A stretch of DNA of 34,132 bases from an uncultured Muribaculaceae bacterium (GCA_902494515.1 CABUTS010000025.1:1-34132), one strand, 5' to 3'. Counted from the stretch's first letter, positions 1 to 8,625 are shown. Notes: a model not told the origin generated them from the sequence alone. Program-made: numbers and translations.

Positions 1-20
1 AGGGGGGGAGAGAAGGGGGA

Positions 21-1805
21 TCAGTCGAGTTTGAGGACGGCGAGGAAGGCTTTCTGGGGGACCTGGACGGAGCCGATCTGCTTCATGCGCTTCTTGCCGG
101 CTTTCTGTTTTTCGAGGAGCTTGCGCTTTCGGGAGACGTCGCCGCCGTAGCACTTGGCGGTCACGTCCTTGCGGACGGCCTTGATGGTTTCGCGGGCAAT
201 GATTTTGGCGCCGATGGCGGCCTGGATGGCGATGTCGAACTGATGGCGGGGAATCAGTTCCTTAAGTTTCTCGCACATGCGGCGGCCGAACTGCACGGCG
301 TTGTCGGCATGGGTCAGGGTCGACAGGGCGTCGACCGATTCGCCGTTGAGCAGCACGTCGAGTTTCACCAGACGCGAGGGGCGGAAGTCGTGGATGTGGT
401 AGTCAAACGATGCGTAGCCCTTTGATATGGATTTCAGTTTGTCGTAGAAGTCGATGACGATTTCGCCCAACGGGAGGTCGAAATGGAGTTCTACGCGGTT
501 GCCGGAGATGAATTCCTGTTTCAGAAGCTCGCCGCGTTTGCCGAGGCAGAGGGTCATGATCGGGCCGATGAACTCGGCGGTGGTGATGATGGAGGCGCGG
601 ATGTAGGGCTCTTCGATGTGGTCGATCAGGGTGATGTCGGGGAGACCGGAGGGGTTGTGGACCTCGGTGACGTTCCCTTTCTTGTCGAAAACCTTGTAGG
701 AAACGTTCGGCACCGTGGTGATGACCTCCATGTTGAACTCGCGCGAGAGGCGTTCCTGAATGATTTCCATGTGCAGCAGACCGAGGAAGCCGCAGCGGAA
801 ACCGAAGCCGAGGGCCATGGAGGATTCGGGCTGGAAGGTGAGCGAGGCGTCGTTGAGCTGGAGCTTTTCGAGCGACGCGCGGAGGTTCTCAAAGTCCTCG
901 GCTTCAATCGGATATACGCCGGCGAATACCATCGGTTTTACCTCCTCGAATCCTTCGATGGCGGGAGCCGGACGGTCTACGTGGGTGATGGTGTCGCCGA
1001 CTTTAACCTCCGTGGAGGTCTTGATGCCGGAGATGATGTAGCCCACATTGCCGGCTGAGAGCTCCTGACGGGGGGATAGGTTCATTTTCAGGACACCGAT
1101 TTCGTCGGCGTGATACTCCTTGCCGGTAGCCACGAACTTCACGAAGTCGTCCTTGTGGATTGTGCCGTTTTCGATCTTGAAGTATGCGATGATGCCGCGG
1201 AAGGGGTTGAAAACGGAGTCGAATATCAGGGCCTGGAGCGGGGCGTCGGGGTCGCCCTTCGGGGCCGGGACGCGTTCGACGATGGCGCGGAGGACCTCTT
1301 CGATGCCGATGCCGGTTTTGCCGCTGGCGCGGAGAATATCCTCGCGTTTGCAGCCGAGCAGGTCCACGATTTCGTCCTCGACTTCGTCGGGATTGGCGCT
1401 CTCGAGGTCTACCTTGTTGATCACGGGGATGATTTCGAGGTCGGAGTCGATAGCCATGTAGAGGTTCGAGATGGTCTGAGCCTGAACGCCTTGGGTGGCG
1501 TCGACAACTAAGAGCGCCCCCTCGCAGGCGGCGATGGAGCGGGAGACTTCGTAGGAGAAGTCGACGTGTCCCGGGGTGTCGATGAGGTTGAGCACATAGT
1601 CCTGGCCGTCAAGGCGATAGTTCATCTGGATGGCGTGGCTCTTGATGGTGATGCCACGCTCGCGTTCGAGGTCCATGTCGTCGAGCACCTGAGCCTGAAG
1701 GTCCTTGGAGTCGATGGTTTTGGTGAATTCAAGCAGACGGTCGGCCAGGGTGCTTTTGCCGTGGTCGATATGGGCGATGATGCAGAAGTTTCGGATATTT
1801 TTCAT
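21..1805 (-). CDS. lepA: Elongation factor 4 (LepA), back-translocating ribosomal GTPase
   Basis: LepA is a cytoplasmic translational GTPase that binds the ribosome and acts in back-translocation or in ribosome biogenesis under stress. The 594-residue length is normal for the family. Visible G-domain motifs are AHIDHGKST (P loop, about residues 11-19), DTPGHVDFS (G3) and NKVD (G4). The LepA-specific C-terminal region is present, with the RKRKLLEKQKAGKKRMK-type basic tail that contacts rRNA and tRNA. The ATG start leaves no N-terminal extension. It lies 45 bases downstream of the reductase gene on the same strand, with no promoter or terminator seen between them, so it may be the last gene of a redox operon. 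Nothing looks damaged. Confidence 0.97.
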   Translation of the reverse strand: MKNIRNFCIIAHIDHGKSTLADRLLEFTKTIDSKDLQAQVLDDMDLERERGITIKSHAIQMNYRLDGQDYVLNLIDTPGHVDFSYEVSRSIAACEGALLVVDATQGVQAQTISNLYMAIDSDLEIIPVINKVDLESANPDEVEDEIVDLLGCKREDILRASGKTGIGIEEVLRAIVERVPAPKGDPDAPLQALIFDSVFNPFRGIIAYFKIENGTIHKDDFVKFVATGKEYHADEIGVLKMNLSPRQELSAGNVGYIISGIKTSTEVKVGDTITHVDRPAPAIEGFEEVKPMVFAGVYPIEAEDFENLRASLEKLQLNDASLTFQPESSMALGFGFRCGFLGLLHMEIIQERLSREFNMEVITTVPNVSYKVFDKKGNVTEVHNPSGLPDITLIDHIEEPYIRASIITTAEFIGPIMTLCLGKRGELLKQEFISGNRVELHFDLPLGEIVIDFYDKLKSISKGYASFDYHIHDFRPSRLVKLDVLLNGESVDALSTLTHADNAVQFGRRMCEKLKELIPRHQFDIAIQAAIGAKIIARETIKAVRKDVTAKCYGGDVSRKRKLLEKQKAGKKRMKQIGSVQVPQKAFLAVLKLD

Positions 1806-1850
1806 TTCAAATTCAGACGTACTTGGGGGCTAAATCCCTGAGGAATAAGC

Positions 1851-3653
1851 CTATGCGGTGACCTCTCGGAGTGCCTGGAGGCAGGCCCAGGGTTCATAGT
1901 GGGAGGCGACGGCCTTCTCCAGGGGGCAGAGGTCGGACTTGTCGGCGTTCAGAATGTTGTCGACTGTGGTTCCGGCGGAGTTCCTGACGCCGAATTTGTC
2001 GAGCATCAGTTTGCCGGGTTTGCTGATGGTTTCGGCGTAAACCTCCTTGACACCGCCGAGCACCATGAGCGCGGCGGCGGCTTTCCCGACAACCTTGTCG
2101 GCGACACGGGCTTCCTGGAGCACGCGCGGGTGTTTGTCGATGAGGTCCATCAGTGTTTTAACGCCGTGCTCGGAGTAAGTGTTCAGGCGACCGTTGTCGA
2201 CGGCGAGGGTTACCCCCTCCTTCTGGAGGGCCGCCACCACGCGGCTCATGTCGGGGGGAGTGCCGCGGCGGAGCGACTCGGCGATGACGTCTATGCGAGC
2301 CAGTTCGCGGGGAATGTTGATTTTTTGCGGGCAATGCTCGGTGCATTTCCGGCAGCCGACGCAGTGCTGGGCCTGACGCAGCTTGGGCACGGCCTTGTCG
2401 TATCCGACGAGGAATGCGCGGCGCGCTTTGGCGTAGTTTTCGGCCTCCGGGGAGTCGGGCACGTTCCCCTGATTTACACATTTATTATAATGGGCGAAAA
2501 TTCCGGGGATGTCGAGGCCGTAGGGGCAGGGCATGCAGTATTTGCAGTCGGTGCAGCCGACGGTCGGGTAGTTGGCGATGACACCGGCGGCGCTGTGGAG
2601 CATGGCGATTTCATCGTCGGTCAGCGGTTTCAGCGGACAGAAGGAGCGGAGGTTGTCCTGGAGATGGTCCATGTAGGTCATGCCGGAGAGCACCGTCAGC
2701 ACGCCGGGGTAGGTGCCGCAATAACGGAAAGCCCACGAGGCGGCGGATTTCTCGGGCTCGCGCTGTTTCATCTGGGCGATCACATGTTCGGGGAGGTTTG
2801 CCAGACGGCCGCCGAGAAGCGGTTCCATGATTACCACGGGGATGCCGCGTTTCTGGAGCTCGGAGTATAGATAGTCGGCGTTGGTGTTGCGCGGGTTGAT
2901 CTCCTTGGCGTGTTCCCAGTCGAGATAGTTCATCTGAATCTGCACGAAGTCCCATTTATACTTATCATGCTGATTCAGAAGCATATCGAAGATTGCAACG
3001 TCGCCGTGATACGAGAATCCGAGGTTGCGGATTCTACCGGCTTCGCGCTGGGCCATGAGGAAATCGAGGATGCCGTTGTCGATGTAGCGCTTGTTGAAGT
3101 TGTCGAGGGAGTCGTCGCCCATGCCTACGCCGTGAAGCAGCAGGTAGTCGATGTGGTCGGTCTGCAGGTACTTCAGCGAGTTCTCGAACATCTTGATCGA
3201 CTCCTCGCGCGACCAGGTCTGCGGAGCGAAGTTCGAGAGCTTGGTGGCGATGAAATAGCTGTCGCGGGGATGGCGGCTGAGGGCAATGCCGGTGGCTTCC
3301 TCGGAGCGCCCCTTGCAGTAGGCGGGCGATGTGTCGAAGTAGTTGACGCCATGAGCCAACGCGAAGTCAACCAGACGGTTGACCTCCTCCTGGTCGATCA
3401 TGTCCTGAGTCGGGTCGTTGGAATCGGGGATGGTCGGCCAGCGCATGCAGCCGTAGCCGAGCAGCGAGACCTTGTCCTTGGTGGTGGGATTCTCGCGGTA
3501 GGTCATTTTGTCGGTGGGAATGTCGGTCTGCGGCAGGTCGCCGTAAGCCTCGGATTCCTTTTTGCCGGAACAGCCGACGAGCGCCGGAGCAACAGCCAGC
3601 GATGCCAGGGAGGCTGTCTTGAAGAATTTGCGGCGGGATATATCGAATTGCAT
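1851..3653 (-). CDS. Tat-exported aldo/keto reductase fused to a ferredoxin and a DUF1893 domain
   Basis: This is a 600-residue three-part protein. The N terminus has a twin-arginine motif (SRRKFF, residues 6-11) followed by a lipobox ending at Cys28 (LVGC), which suggests a folded, cofactor-loaded lipoprotein exported by Tat. Residues about 55-345 form an aldo/keto reductase barrel, with the family tetrad visible as Asp107 (FDTS), Tyr112, Lys138 (ATK) and His174 (LLLH). A two-cluster ferredoxin module follows, with Cys367/370/373/376 and Cys431/434/437/441. Residues about 470-600 resemble DUF1893, a deaminase-like fold of unknown role; the recognisable pieces are ADKVVGKAAA and CPLEK. The membrane Fe-S protein 51 bases upstream is the obvious electron partner (inference). 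The substrate is unknown. Confidence 0.9.
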   Translation of the reverse strand: MQFDISRRKFFKTASLASLAVAPALVGCSGKKESEAYGDLPQTDIPTDKMTYRENPTTKDKVSLLGYGCMRWPTIPDSNDPTQDMIDQEEVNRLVDFALAHGVNYFDTSPAYCKGRSEEATGIALSRHPRDSYFIATKLSNFAPQTWSREESIKMFENSLKYLQTDHIDYLLLHGVGMGDDSLDNFNKRYIDNGILDFLMAQREAGRIRNLGFSYHGDVAIFDMLLNQHDKYKWDFVQIQMNYLDWEHAKEINPRNTNADYLYSELQKRGIPVVIMEPLLGGRLANLPEHVIAQMKQREPEKSAASWAFRYCGTYPGVLTVLSGMTYMDHLQDNLRSFCPLKPLTDDEIAMLHSAAGVIANYPTVGCTDCKYCMPCPYGLDIPGIFAHYNKCVNQGNVPDSPEAENYAKARRAFLVGYDKAVPKLRQAQHCVGCRKCTEHCPQKINIPRELARIDVIAESLRRGTPPDMSRVVAALQKEGVTLAVDNGRLNTYSEHGVKTLMDLIDKHPRVLQEARVADKVVGKAAAALMVLGGVKEVYAETISKPGKLMLDKFGVRNSAGTTVDNILNADKSDLCPLEKAVASHYEPWACLQALREVTA

Positions 3654-3704
3654 AAAGCTTGCTGATTTACTGTGAGTTAGCTTATTGGAGCGGGAACTGT
3701 GGAA

Positions 3705-5258
3705 TCACACCGTGCGGTGAACTTCGTGGCCTTCGACGTAGATGGCCGAGAACGGACGGGCGGGGCAGAGGTTCTCGCAGGCGCCGCAGCCTATGCAGCG
3801 GCTCTCGTCGACGGCCGGAATCTTGGGCGATTCGGGGTTGTCGGGATCCGAGGGAACCATAGTGATGGCGCCGGGCAGGCAGTGGCGCGCGCAGTTGCCG
3901 CACTCCACGCCGTCGGTGTTGACGATACAGTTTTTGGCAATCCAGACGGCGTGGCCGATCTGGGTCGAACTCTTGTCCTCCCACGAAATCGGCTTGATGG
4001 CGCCGGTGGGGCAGACGTCGGAGCAGGTGGTGCATTCCGGACGGCAGTAGCCGCGGTCGTAGTCGATGCGGGGCTGCATGAAGCCGTCGAGGGTGGCCTC
4101 GGGGCGGAGAATACCTTCAGGGCACTTCGAGACGCAGAGCTGACAGGCGGTGCAGTGCTGCGAGAAGTTCTTCAGTGAGACGGCGCCGGCGGGCACGATG
4201 CGGGTCGAGCGGTTGGGGCGCTGTTTCTCCTCGATTTCGGCCAGACCGCCGTCAACGGTTTTGTCGGCGCCTTTCAGCATTGCGGCTCCGGCGGTTGCCG
4301 CGCCGATGATCATGAAGGAGCGGCGTGATGAGTCGGCGCCCTTGGCGCCCTTGGCGTCGTTGGCTTCAGTAGCTGTAGCAGCCTTGGCTTCCGCAGCTTT
4401 TTTTGCTTCCGGGGCATCCGTCTTTTCAATCAGCTTCGGCTTGCGGGTGAAGCTGATGGCGCCGGTGGAGCACTCGTCGATGCAGTCGAAGCATACCACG
4501 CAGCGGCTCAGGTCGATCTGATGGGCTTTGGGGTCGATGCAGGAACTTTTGCAGCGGCGGGCGCAGGCTCCGCAGTTAATGCACTTGTCGGTATTGATAA
4601 CCGGACGCAGGAAGCTGTAGCGCGAGAGGGCGCCGAGCAGAGTGCCGACCGGACAGATGGAGTTGCAGTAGATACGGCCTCCGCGCCATGCCAATACGGT
4701 GATAACCAGGAATGTAACCCCGGCAACAATCAGCATCGGCAGGGTGCCGACCCATACTTCGCGCGGATAGATGGCGTAGCTGTCGTAGTGTTCGGCGATG
4801 GGAGCCAGAAGGTTGTTGAACCAGAGAGCCACGGGCTGCAGCAGGTTCTGGACCATGCGGGTGTAGGCGCTGTAAGGCGCTATCAGCGAGGCGAATGCGG
4901 TGAAGCCTCTAATGATTGCTATGACGAACAGCACGAACACCGACAGGCGGAGCGCCGTCAGCGGCTTCGTGTGGTGGAAGCGTTTCTTTTTCTTGCGGCG
5001 CATGGCCGACAGGTGGCTGATGAAATCCTGATAAACGCCTAAGGGACAGATTATTGAGCAGTAAATTCGGCCGAAGAGCAGTGTGACAACTACCAGGCCG
5101 ATGATTATGGCGAGGTTGAGTGCCATGATGGCGGGAACGGCCTGGATTTTGGCCATCCAGCCGAACCAGTGGTGCAGTGTGCCGGTGAAGTCAAGAATCA
5201 TGGCCGTGATGGCAAGCCAGAACAGCACGGCAAGGGTGACTCTGATTTTGCGTAACAT
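3705..5258 (-). CDS. NapH-like membrane Fe-S protein fused to a NapG-like ferredoxin
   Basis: I start it at the ATG giving MLRKIRV (517 residues); the reading frame extends 16 codons further upstream without a good signal. The first part has four or more membrane helices (about 8-25, 42-62, 104-124, 173-192) and two NapH/YccM-type CxxxCP motifs, at Cys67-Cys71 and Cys198-Cys202. A two-cluster ferredoxin follows (Cys226/229/232/236 and Cys253/256/259/263). After an Ala/Lys-rich linker comes an internal twin-arginine signal-like segment (SRRSF, 311-315, then a hydrophobic stretch). The C-terminal ferredoxin region has four cysteine groups (369-379, 405-416, 444-460, 488-498), as in NapG. It probably carries electrons from quinol to a periplasmic partner, most simply the neighbouring reductase (inference). 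Confidence 0.88.
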   Translation of the reverse strand: MLRKIRVTLAVLFWLAITAMILDFTGTLHHWFGWMAKIQAVPAIMALNLAIIIGLVVVTLLFGRIYCSIICPLGVYQDFISHLSAMRRKKKKRFHHTKPLTALRLSVFVLFVIAIIRGFTAFASLIAPYSAYTRMVQNLLQPVALWFNNLLAPIAEHYDSYAIYPREVWVGTLPMLIVAGVTFLVITVLAWRGGRIYCNSICPVGTLLGALSRYSFLRPVINTDKCINCGACARRCKSSCIDPKAHQIDLSRCVVCFDCIDECSTGAISFTRKPKLIEKTDAPEAKKAAEAKAATATEANDAKGAKGADSSRRSFMIIGAATAGAAMLKGADKTVDGGLAEIEEKQRPNRSTRIVPAGAVSLKNFSQHCTACQLCVSKCPEGILRPEATLDGFMQPRIDYDRGYCRPECTTCSDVCPTGAIKPISWEDKSSTQIGHAVWIAKNCIVNTDGVECGNCARHCLPGAITMVPSDPDNPESPKIPAVDESRCIGCGACENLCPARPFSAIYVEGHEVHRTV

Positions 5259-5371
5259 AGCAGAAATATGGTAGATTGTTTTATAATTCGTTAAAACGAT
5301 GTACAATGTTGGTTTACAGACGTGTACTCCTTAAAGACTTACGCCTCAGAGCCTACTTCTGTAAGTTACTG

Positions 5372-5402
5372 CAAAGTTACGAAAAATCTCGGAAAATTCA
5401 AT
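5372..5402 (-). promoter_or_regulatory. Bacteroidota-type promoter for the Fe-S fusion operon
   Basis: On the minus strand, ATTG (5402-5399) lies 19 bases before TAACTTTG (5379-5372). This is a good match to the Bacteroidota vegetative promoter TTTG-N19-21-TAnnTTTG, with one mismatch in the upstream box. Predicted transcription starts near 5365, giving a leader of about 105 bases to the ATG at 5258. The rest of the 5307-5478 gap is A/T-rich and holds nothing else I recognise. Confidence 0.6.
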
Positions 5403-5478
5403 GAAATCCCTCCGCAAAACACCTTAAAAAGCTTGTTTTGTCTATTCCTGAAAACAGTTGATTCGGTTTGTTTTGCGC

Positions 5479-5946
5479 TTACTTAGCGGCTGTGAGTTTT
5501 TCAATTAAAACGGAATTGTAATATTGCGGGTCATCGCTGACTTCGCGGCCGACGAAGGGGGGCAGCGGGGGCTCGAGGCAGGCGTCGGGAAGCTCCACTT
5601 CGGCCACGACCAGAGGCGCAAGCCGGCCGTGAAATTCGTCAACCTCCCATGTAAAGCCCTGATATTCAACTATCCATCGGGTTTTCTCGAGAACGGCTCC
5701 GCCGCAGACTTCGCGGAGCATCTCGCGGGCGTCGGCCTCAGGAACCGGGTATTCCCATTCGCTTCGGCTAATGCCGTGGTTGACCCCTTTGATGGTCAGA
5801 AACGCCTTGTCGTCGCGGACACGGACGCGGACCGTGCCCTCTTTCTGCCGCGAAATGTAGCCCTGGGCGATTTTGTGGCTCCTCACTGCCATCTGTTTAT
5901 ATGATTCGTTGATAACCAGAAATTTACGTTCGATTTCGTGCGCCAT
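5479..5946 (-). CDS. CYTH / triphosphate tunnel metalloenzyme family protein
   Basis: This is a cytoplasmic protein of the CYTH superfamily, whose members hydrolyse inorganic triphosphate or cyclise ATP inside an eight-stranded beta tunnel. The signature ExExK is visible at the N terminus (HEIERKFLV: Glu4, Glu6, Lys8). It is followed by basic strand motifs (GTVRVRVRDDKAFLTIKG) and acidic metal-binding strands (EVDEFHG, VAEVELP). The frame is open for 40 codons further upstream. I choose the ATG at 5946 (155 residues) because it puts the ExExK motif at the usual N-terminal place and because the predicted promoter lies inside the upstream extension. Inorganic triphosphatase is the likeliest activity of this small bacterial class, but the sequence does not settle it. 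It diverges from the DUF5686 gene. Confidence 0.88.
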   Translation of the reverse strand: MAHEIERKFLVINESYKQMAVRSHKIAQGYISRQKEGTVRVRVRDDKAFLTIKGVNHGISRSEWEYPVPEADAREMLREVCGGAVLEKTRWIVEYQGFTWEVDEFHGRLAPLVVAEVELPDACLEPPLPPFVGREVSDDPQYYNSVLIEKLTAAK

Positions 5947-6002
5947 GATTCTTGTATGGGGATTGTCGGGTTGGAGTGAATATTTGTCCGCTAAGGGCAA
6001 TG

Positions 6003-6068
6003 TTTTGCGGGATACCGAAAATTGTAGTAACTTTGCAAAGTTATTCAATAAAATTGGAAAAAGCAAAA
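6003..6068. promoter_or_regulatory. Perfectly symmetric bidirectional promoter
   Basis: Plus strand: TTTG at 6004-6007, a 20-base spacer, then TAACTTTG at 6028-6035. Minus strand: TTTG (read from 6067-6064), a 20-base spacer, then TAACTTTG (6043-6036). The two downstream boxes are the two arms of one perfect 16-base palindrome, TAACTTTGCAAAGTTA (6028-6043). The upstream boxes TTTTGC (6003-6008) and GCAAAA (6063-6068) are exact mirror images about the same centre. Both directions match the Bacteroidota consensus fully. The leftward transcript would reach the CYTH gene at 5946. The rightward one would start near 6040, about 15 bases before the DUF5686 start. The two polymerases could not bind at once. 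Confidence 0.8.
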
Positions 6069-8603
6069 CTATTCATATTCATACTCCTGGCTCTGGTCGG
6101 TGCAGTCAGCGCCAGAGCTGCCAAACTCACAGTTGAGGTGCGGGATTCGGTGACACTGGAACCGGTGCCATACGTCGCTGTATATGTGCGCGGTACGCAG
6201 CAGGGGGAACTCGCCGGCGACAATGGCCGCGCCGTTCTGAACATCAATCAGCAGACCGCCGAGCTGGAATTTTCGGCCATGGGTTACGATAAAAAGATTG
6301 TCAAGGTCGATTCCCGTATGCCCCTTGTGGTGGTGGAACTGTCCCCGACGGGGTATAGGCTCGACGAGGTCACGGTGCGCCGCGGCCGCGAGCACTATTC
6401 CAAGAAAAACAACCCGGCGGTTGCCTTCATGCAGCGCATCCGCAGTGCCGACAGCATCACGAATCCGCGCCGTCAGCCCTACTACAACTTCACCCGTTAC
6501 GAGCGTATCACCTTCGGCCTCAATAACTTCCAGTTTCATCTCGACTCGATTAAGCCCGGCGCGAAGAAGGGAAAATTTGACTTCCTGCGCGAGCATGTCG
6601 ACACCTCGGCTGTCACCGGACGCCCGATTCTGCCCCTTTCGGTCAAGGAGAAGGTCACCGACTTCATCTACCGCCGCGACCCGAAGTCCGAGAAACAGAT
6701 TGTCCGCGCGCTGCGTTCCGAGGGGGTCGACGAGGAGATGAACATGTCGAGCATGACGGTGCTTGTCGAGGACATTTTCCGCGATATCGACCTCTATGAC
6801 GAGAACGTCAACATCCTGCAAAACAGGTTCGTAAGTCCGCTTTCGCGTATCGCTCCGGACTTTTACAAGTTCTACCTCACCGACACTCTTCCGGCCAACA
6901 ACGGGGAGCCGCCGCTGATCGAGCTTAGTTTCGCGCCGCGAAATCCGGCGACTTTCGGTTTCACCGGCCGCCTGTACGTTGCGTTGGGCGATTCCACGAT
7001 GTTCGTGCGCCGCGTGCGCATGAATGTGCCCCCCTCGATCAACCTCAATTTCATTGAGCATCTGCAGATTACCCAAGAATTCAAGCAGGCGCCGAGCGGG
7101 GCGCGCCTGAAGCTGCTCGACGATTTCAACGCCGAAATCTCCATTACGCGCGGCTCGCAGGGGCTTTATGTCCATCGCGCTACGGCCTACAAGGACCACA
7201 GCTTCGAGCCTTCGCCCGACGCGGAGGTGTTCGACAAGCTCGGCACGACGTTTCAGGACCCGGCGATTTATGCCCGCGACGAGGCGTACTGGCAGCGGGA
7301 GCGGCAGGTGGCAGCCAGCGGAAACGAGAACCGCATAGCGCAGCTGATGAAGCAGTTACGCAGTGTGAGTCTATATTATTACGCCGAGAAGTTCCTGAAA
7401 ATCATGTTCACGGGCTATATTCAGACCGGTAATCCCTCGAAGTTCGACATCGGTCCGGTGAACACGTTTGTCAGCGGCAACACCATCGAGGGGGCGCGCA
7501 TGCGTTTCGGCGGAACCACCACCGCGGCCCTCTCGCCGCACTGGTTTGCAAAGGGTTACGTCGCCTACGGCTTCAAAGACAGGAAGTTCAAGTATGGAGC
7601 CGAGCTGGAATATTCCTTCATCCCAAAGCGGGAACATCAGCGTGAATTTCCGGTTCATTCCATCGCTGTTTCGGAGAAATACGACATGGATCAACTCGGC
7701 CAGCATTATCTTTTCACCAACGCCGACAACGTTTTCCTGGCCTGGAAACGAATGAAGAATGTGCTGATGACCTACCGCCGGCAGACCCGTCTGGACTATA
7801 CTCTCGAGCTTCCCAATAACTTCTCGGTGAAGGCTTCCGCGAATCTCGAGCGGCAGGAAGCCACTGAGTATGTGCCGTTTACCAACGGATATGGTCAGAC
7901 TTTCGGCCACTATCAGGAGATGTTTTTCGCAGTGGAGCTCCGCTATGCCCCCGGCGAGAAGTTTTTCCAGACCAAGACGCAGCGAATCCCCGTGAATCTC
8001 GATGCGCCGGTGTTCCAGCTGACCCATACTTTCGCGCCGAAAAAGCTGTTCGGAGCGCCGTTCACCATCAACAAAACGGAACTCAGCGTGTCGAAGCGTT
8101 TCTGGTTTTCGGCCTTCGGATTCACCGATATTATCGTTCGCGGCGGCCATGTCTGGAGTCAGGCACCCTACCTTAACTTGCTGATGCCCAATGCGAACCT
8201 TTCATATACTATTCAGCCGGAGAGCTTCGCGCTGATGAGTCCGATGGAGTTCATCAACGACAGCTACGTCAGCTGGGATCTCACATACTGGGCCAACGGC
8301 GCCATCCTGAACTACATCCCTCTGCTCAAAAAACTGAAACTCCGTGAGGCCTTCGCCTTCCGCGGCTGGCTCGGCGGTCTCAGCGACAAGAACAACCCGC
8401 TGAAGAATCCCGAACTATATCGCTTCCCGGTCGAGAGCGCCTATCAGCCGATGAACGGCCGCCCCTACATGGAAATCTCCGCCGGCCTCGACAATCTCTT
8501 CAAATGCCTCCGCGTCGACTACGTCTGGCGCCTGACCTACCGCTCCGGCATCCCCTCCTCCTCGCGCTCCGGCCTCCGCATCGCCCTCCACGCCACCTTC
8601 TGA
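6054..8603 (+). CDS. DUF5686 family outer-membrane protein with an N-terminal CarboxypepD-reg-like domain
   Basis: This is a large Bacteroidota envelope protein. I choose the TTG at 6054 (849 residues). The frame stays open back to 5952, but the earlier ATGs lie upstream of the predicted transcription start near 6040, and TTG gives a clean signal peptide (LEKAKLFIFILLALVGAVSA). Residues about 24-105 form a carboxypeptidase-regulatory-like beta sandwich (VEVRDSVTLEPVPYVAVYV and following). The remainder is the DUF5686 region with a beta-rich, probably barrel-forming C-terminal half ending in Phe (ALHATF), an outer-membrane signature. Related proteins sit in the outer membrane and their role is poorly known. 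It converges on the MBL-fold gene at its 3' end. Confidence 0.88.
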   Translation: MEKAKLFIFILLALVGAVSARAAKLTVEVRDSVTLEPVPYVAVYVRGTQQGELAGDNGRAVLNINQQTAELEFSAMGYDKKIVKVDSRMPLVVVELSPTGYRLDEVTVRRGREHYSKKNNPAVAFMQRIRSADSITNPRRQPYYNFTRYERITFGLNNFQFHLDSIKPGAKKGKFDFLREHVDTSAVTGRPILPLSVKEKVTDFIYRRDPKSEKQIVRALRSEGVDEEMNMSSMTVLVEDIFRDIDLYDENVNILQNRFVSPLSRIAPDFYKFYLTDTLPANNGEPPLIELSFAPRNPATFGFTGRLYVALGDSTMFVRRVRMNVPPSINLNFIEHLQITQEFKQAPSGARLKLLDDFNAEISITRGSQGLYVHRATAYKDHSFEPSPDAEVFDKLGTTFQDPAIYARDEAYWQRERQVAASGNENRIAQLMKQLRSVSLYYYAEKFLKIMFTGYIQTGNPSKFDIGPVNTFVSGNTIEGARMRFGGTTTAALSPHWFAKGYVAYGFKDRKFKYGAELEYSFIPKREHQREFPVHSIAVSEKYDMDQLGQHYLFTNADNVFLAWKRMKNVLMTYRRQTRLDYTLELPNNFSVKASANLERQEATEYVPFTNGYGQTFGHYQEMFFAVELRYAPGEKFFQTKTQRIPVNLDAPVFQLTHTFAPKKLFGAPFTINKTELSVSKRFWFSAFGFTDIIVRGGHVWSQAPYLNLLMPNANLSYTIQPESFALMSPMEFINDSYVSWDLTYWANGAILNYIPLLKKLKLREAFAFRGWLGGLSDKNNPLKNPELYRFPVESAYQPMNGRPYMEISAGLDNLFKCLRVDYVWRLTYRSGIPSSSRSGLRIALHATF

Positions 8604-8625
8604 CCGCTCGTGACTAAAGTGAAAT

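Noticed and set aside
1899..2870. Long plus-strand open frame antisense to the aldo/keto reductase gene
   Set aside because: The opposite strand has clear domains and catalytic residues; this frame is Gly/Val/Ala-rich and shows no motif.
6069..7199. Long minus-strand open frames inside the DUF5686 gene (also 7371-8150)
   Set aside because: They lie antisense to a well-supported gene, arise from high-GC codon bias and encode no recognisable domain.
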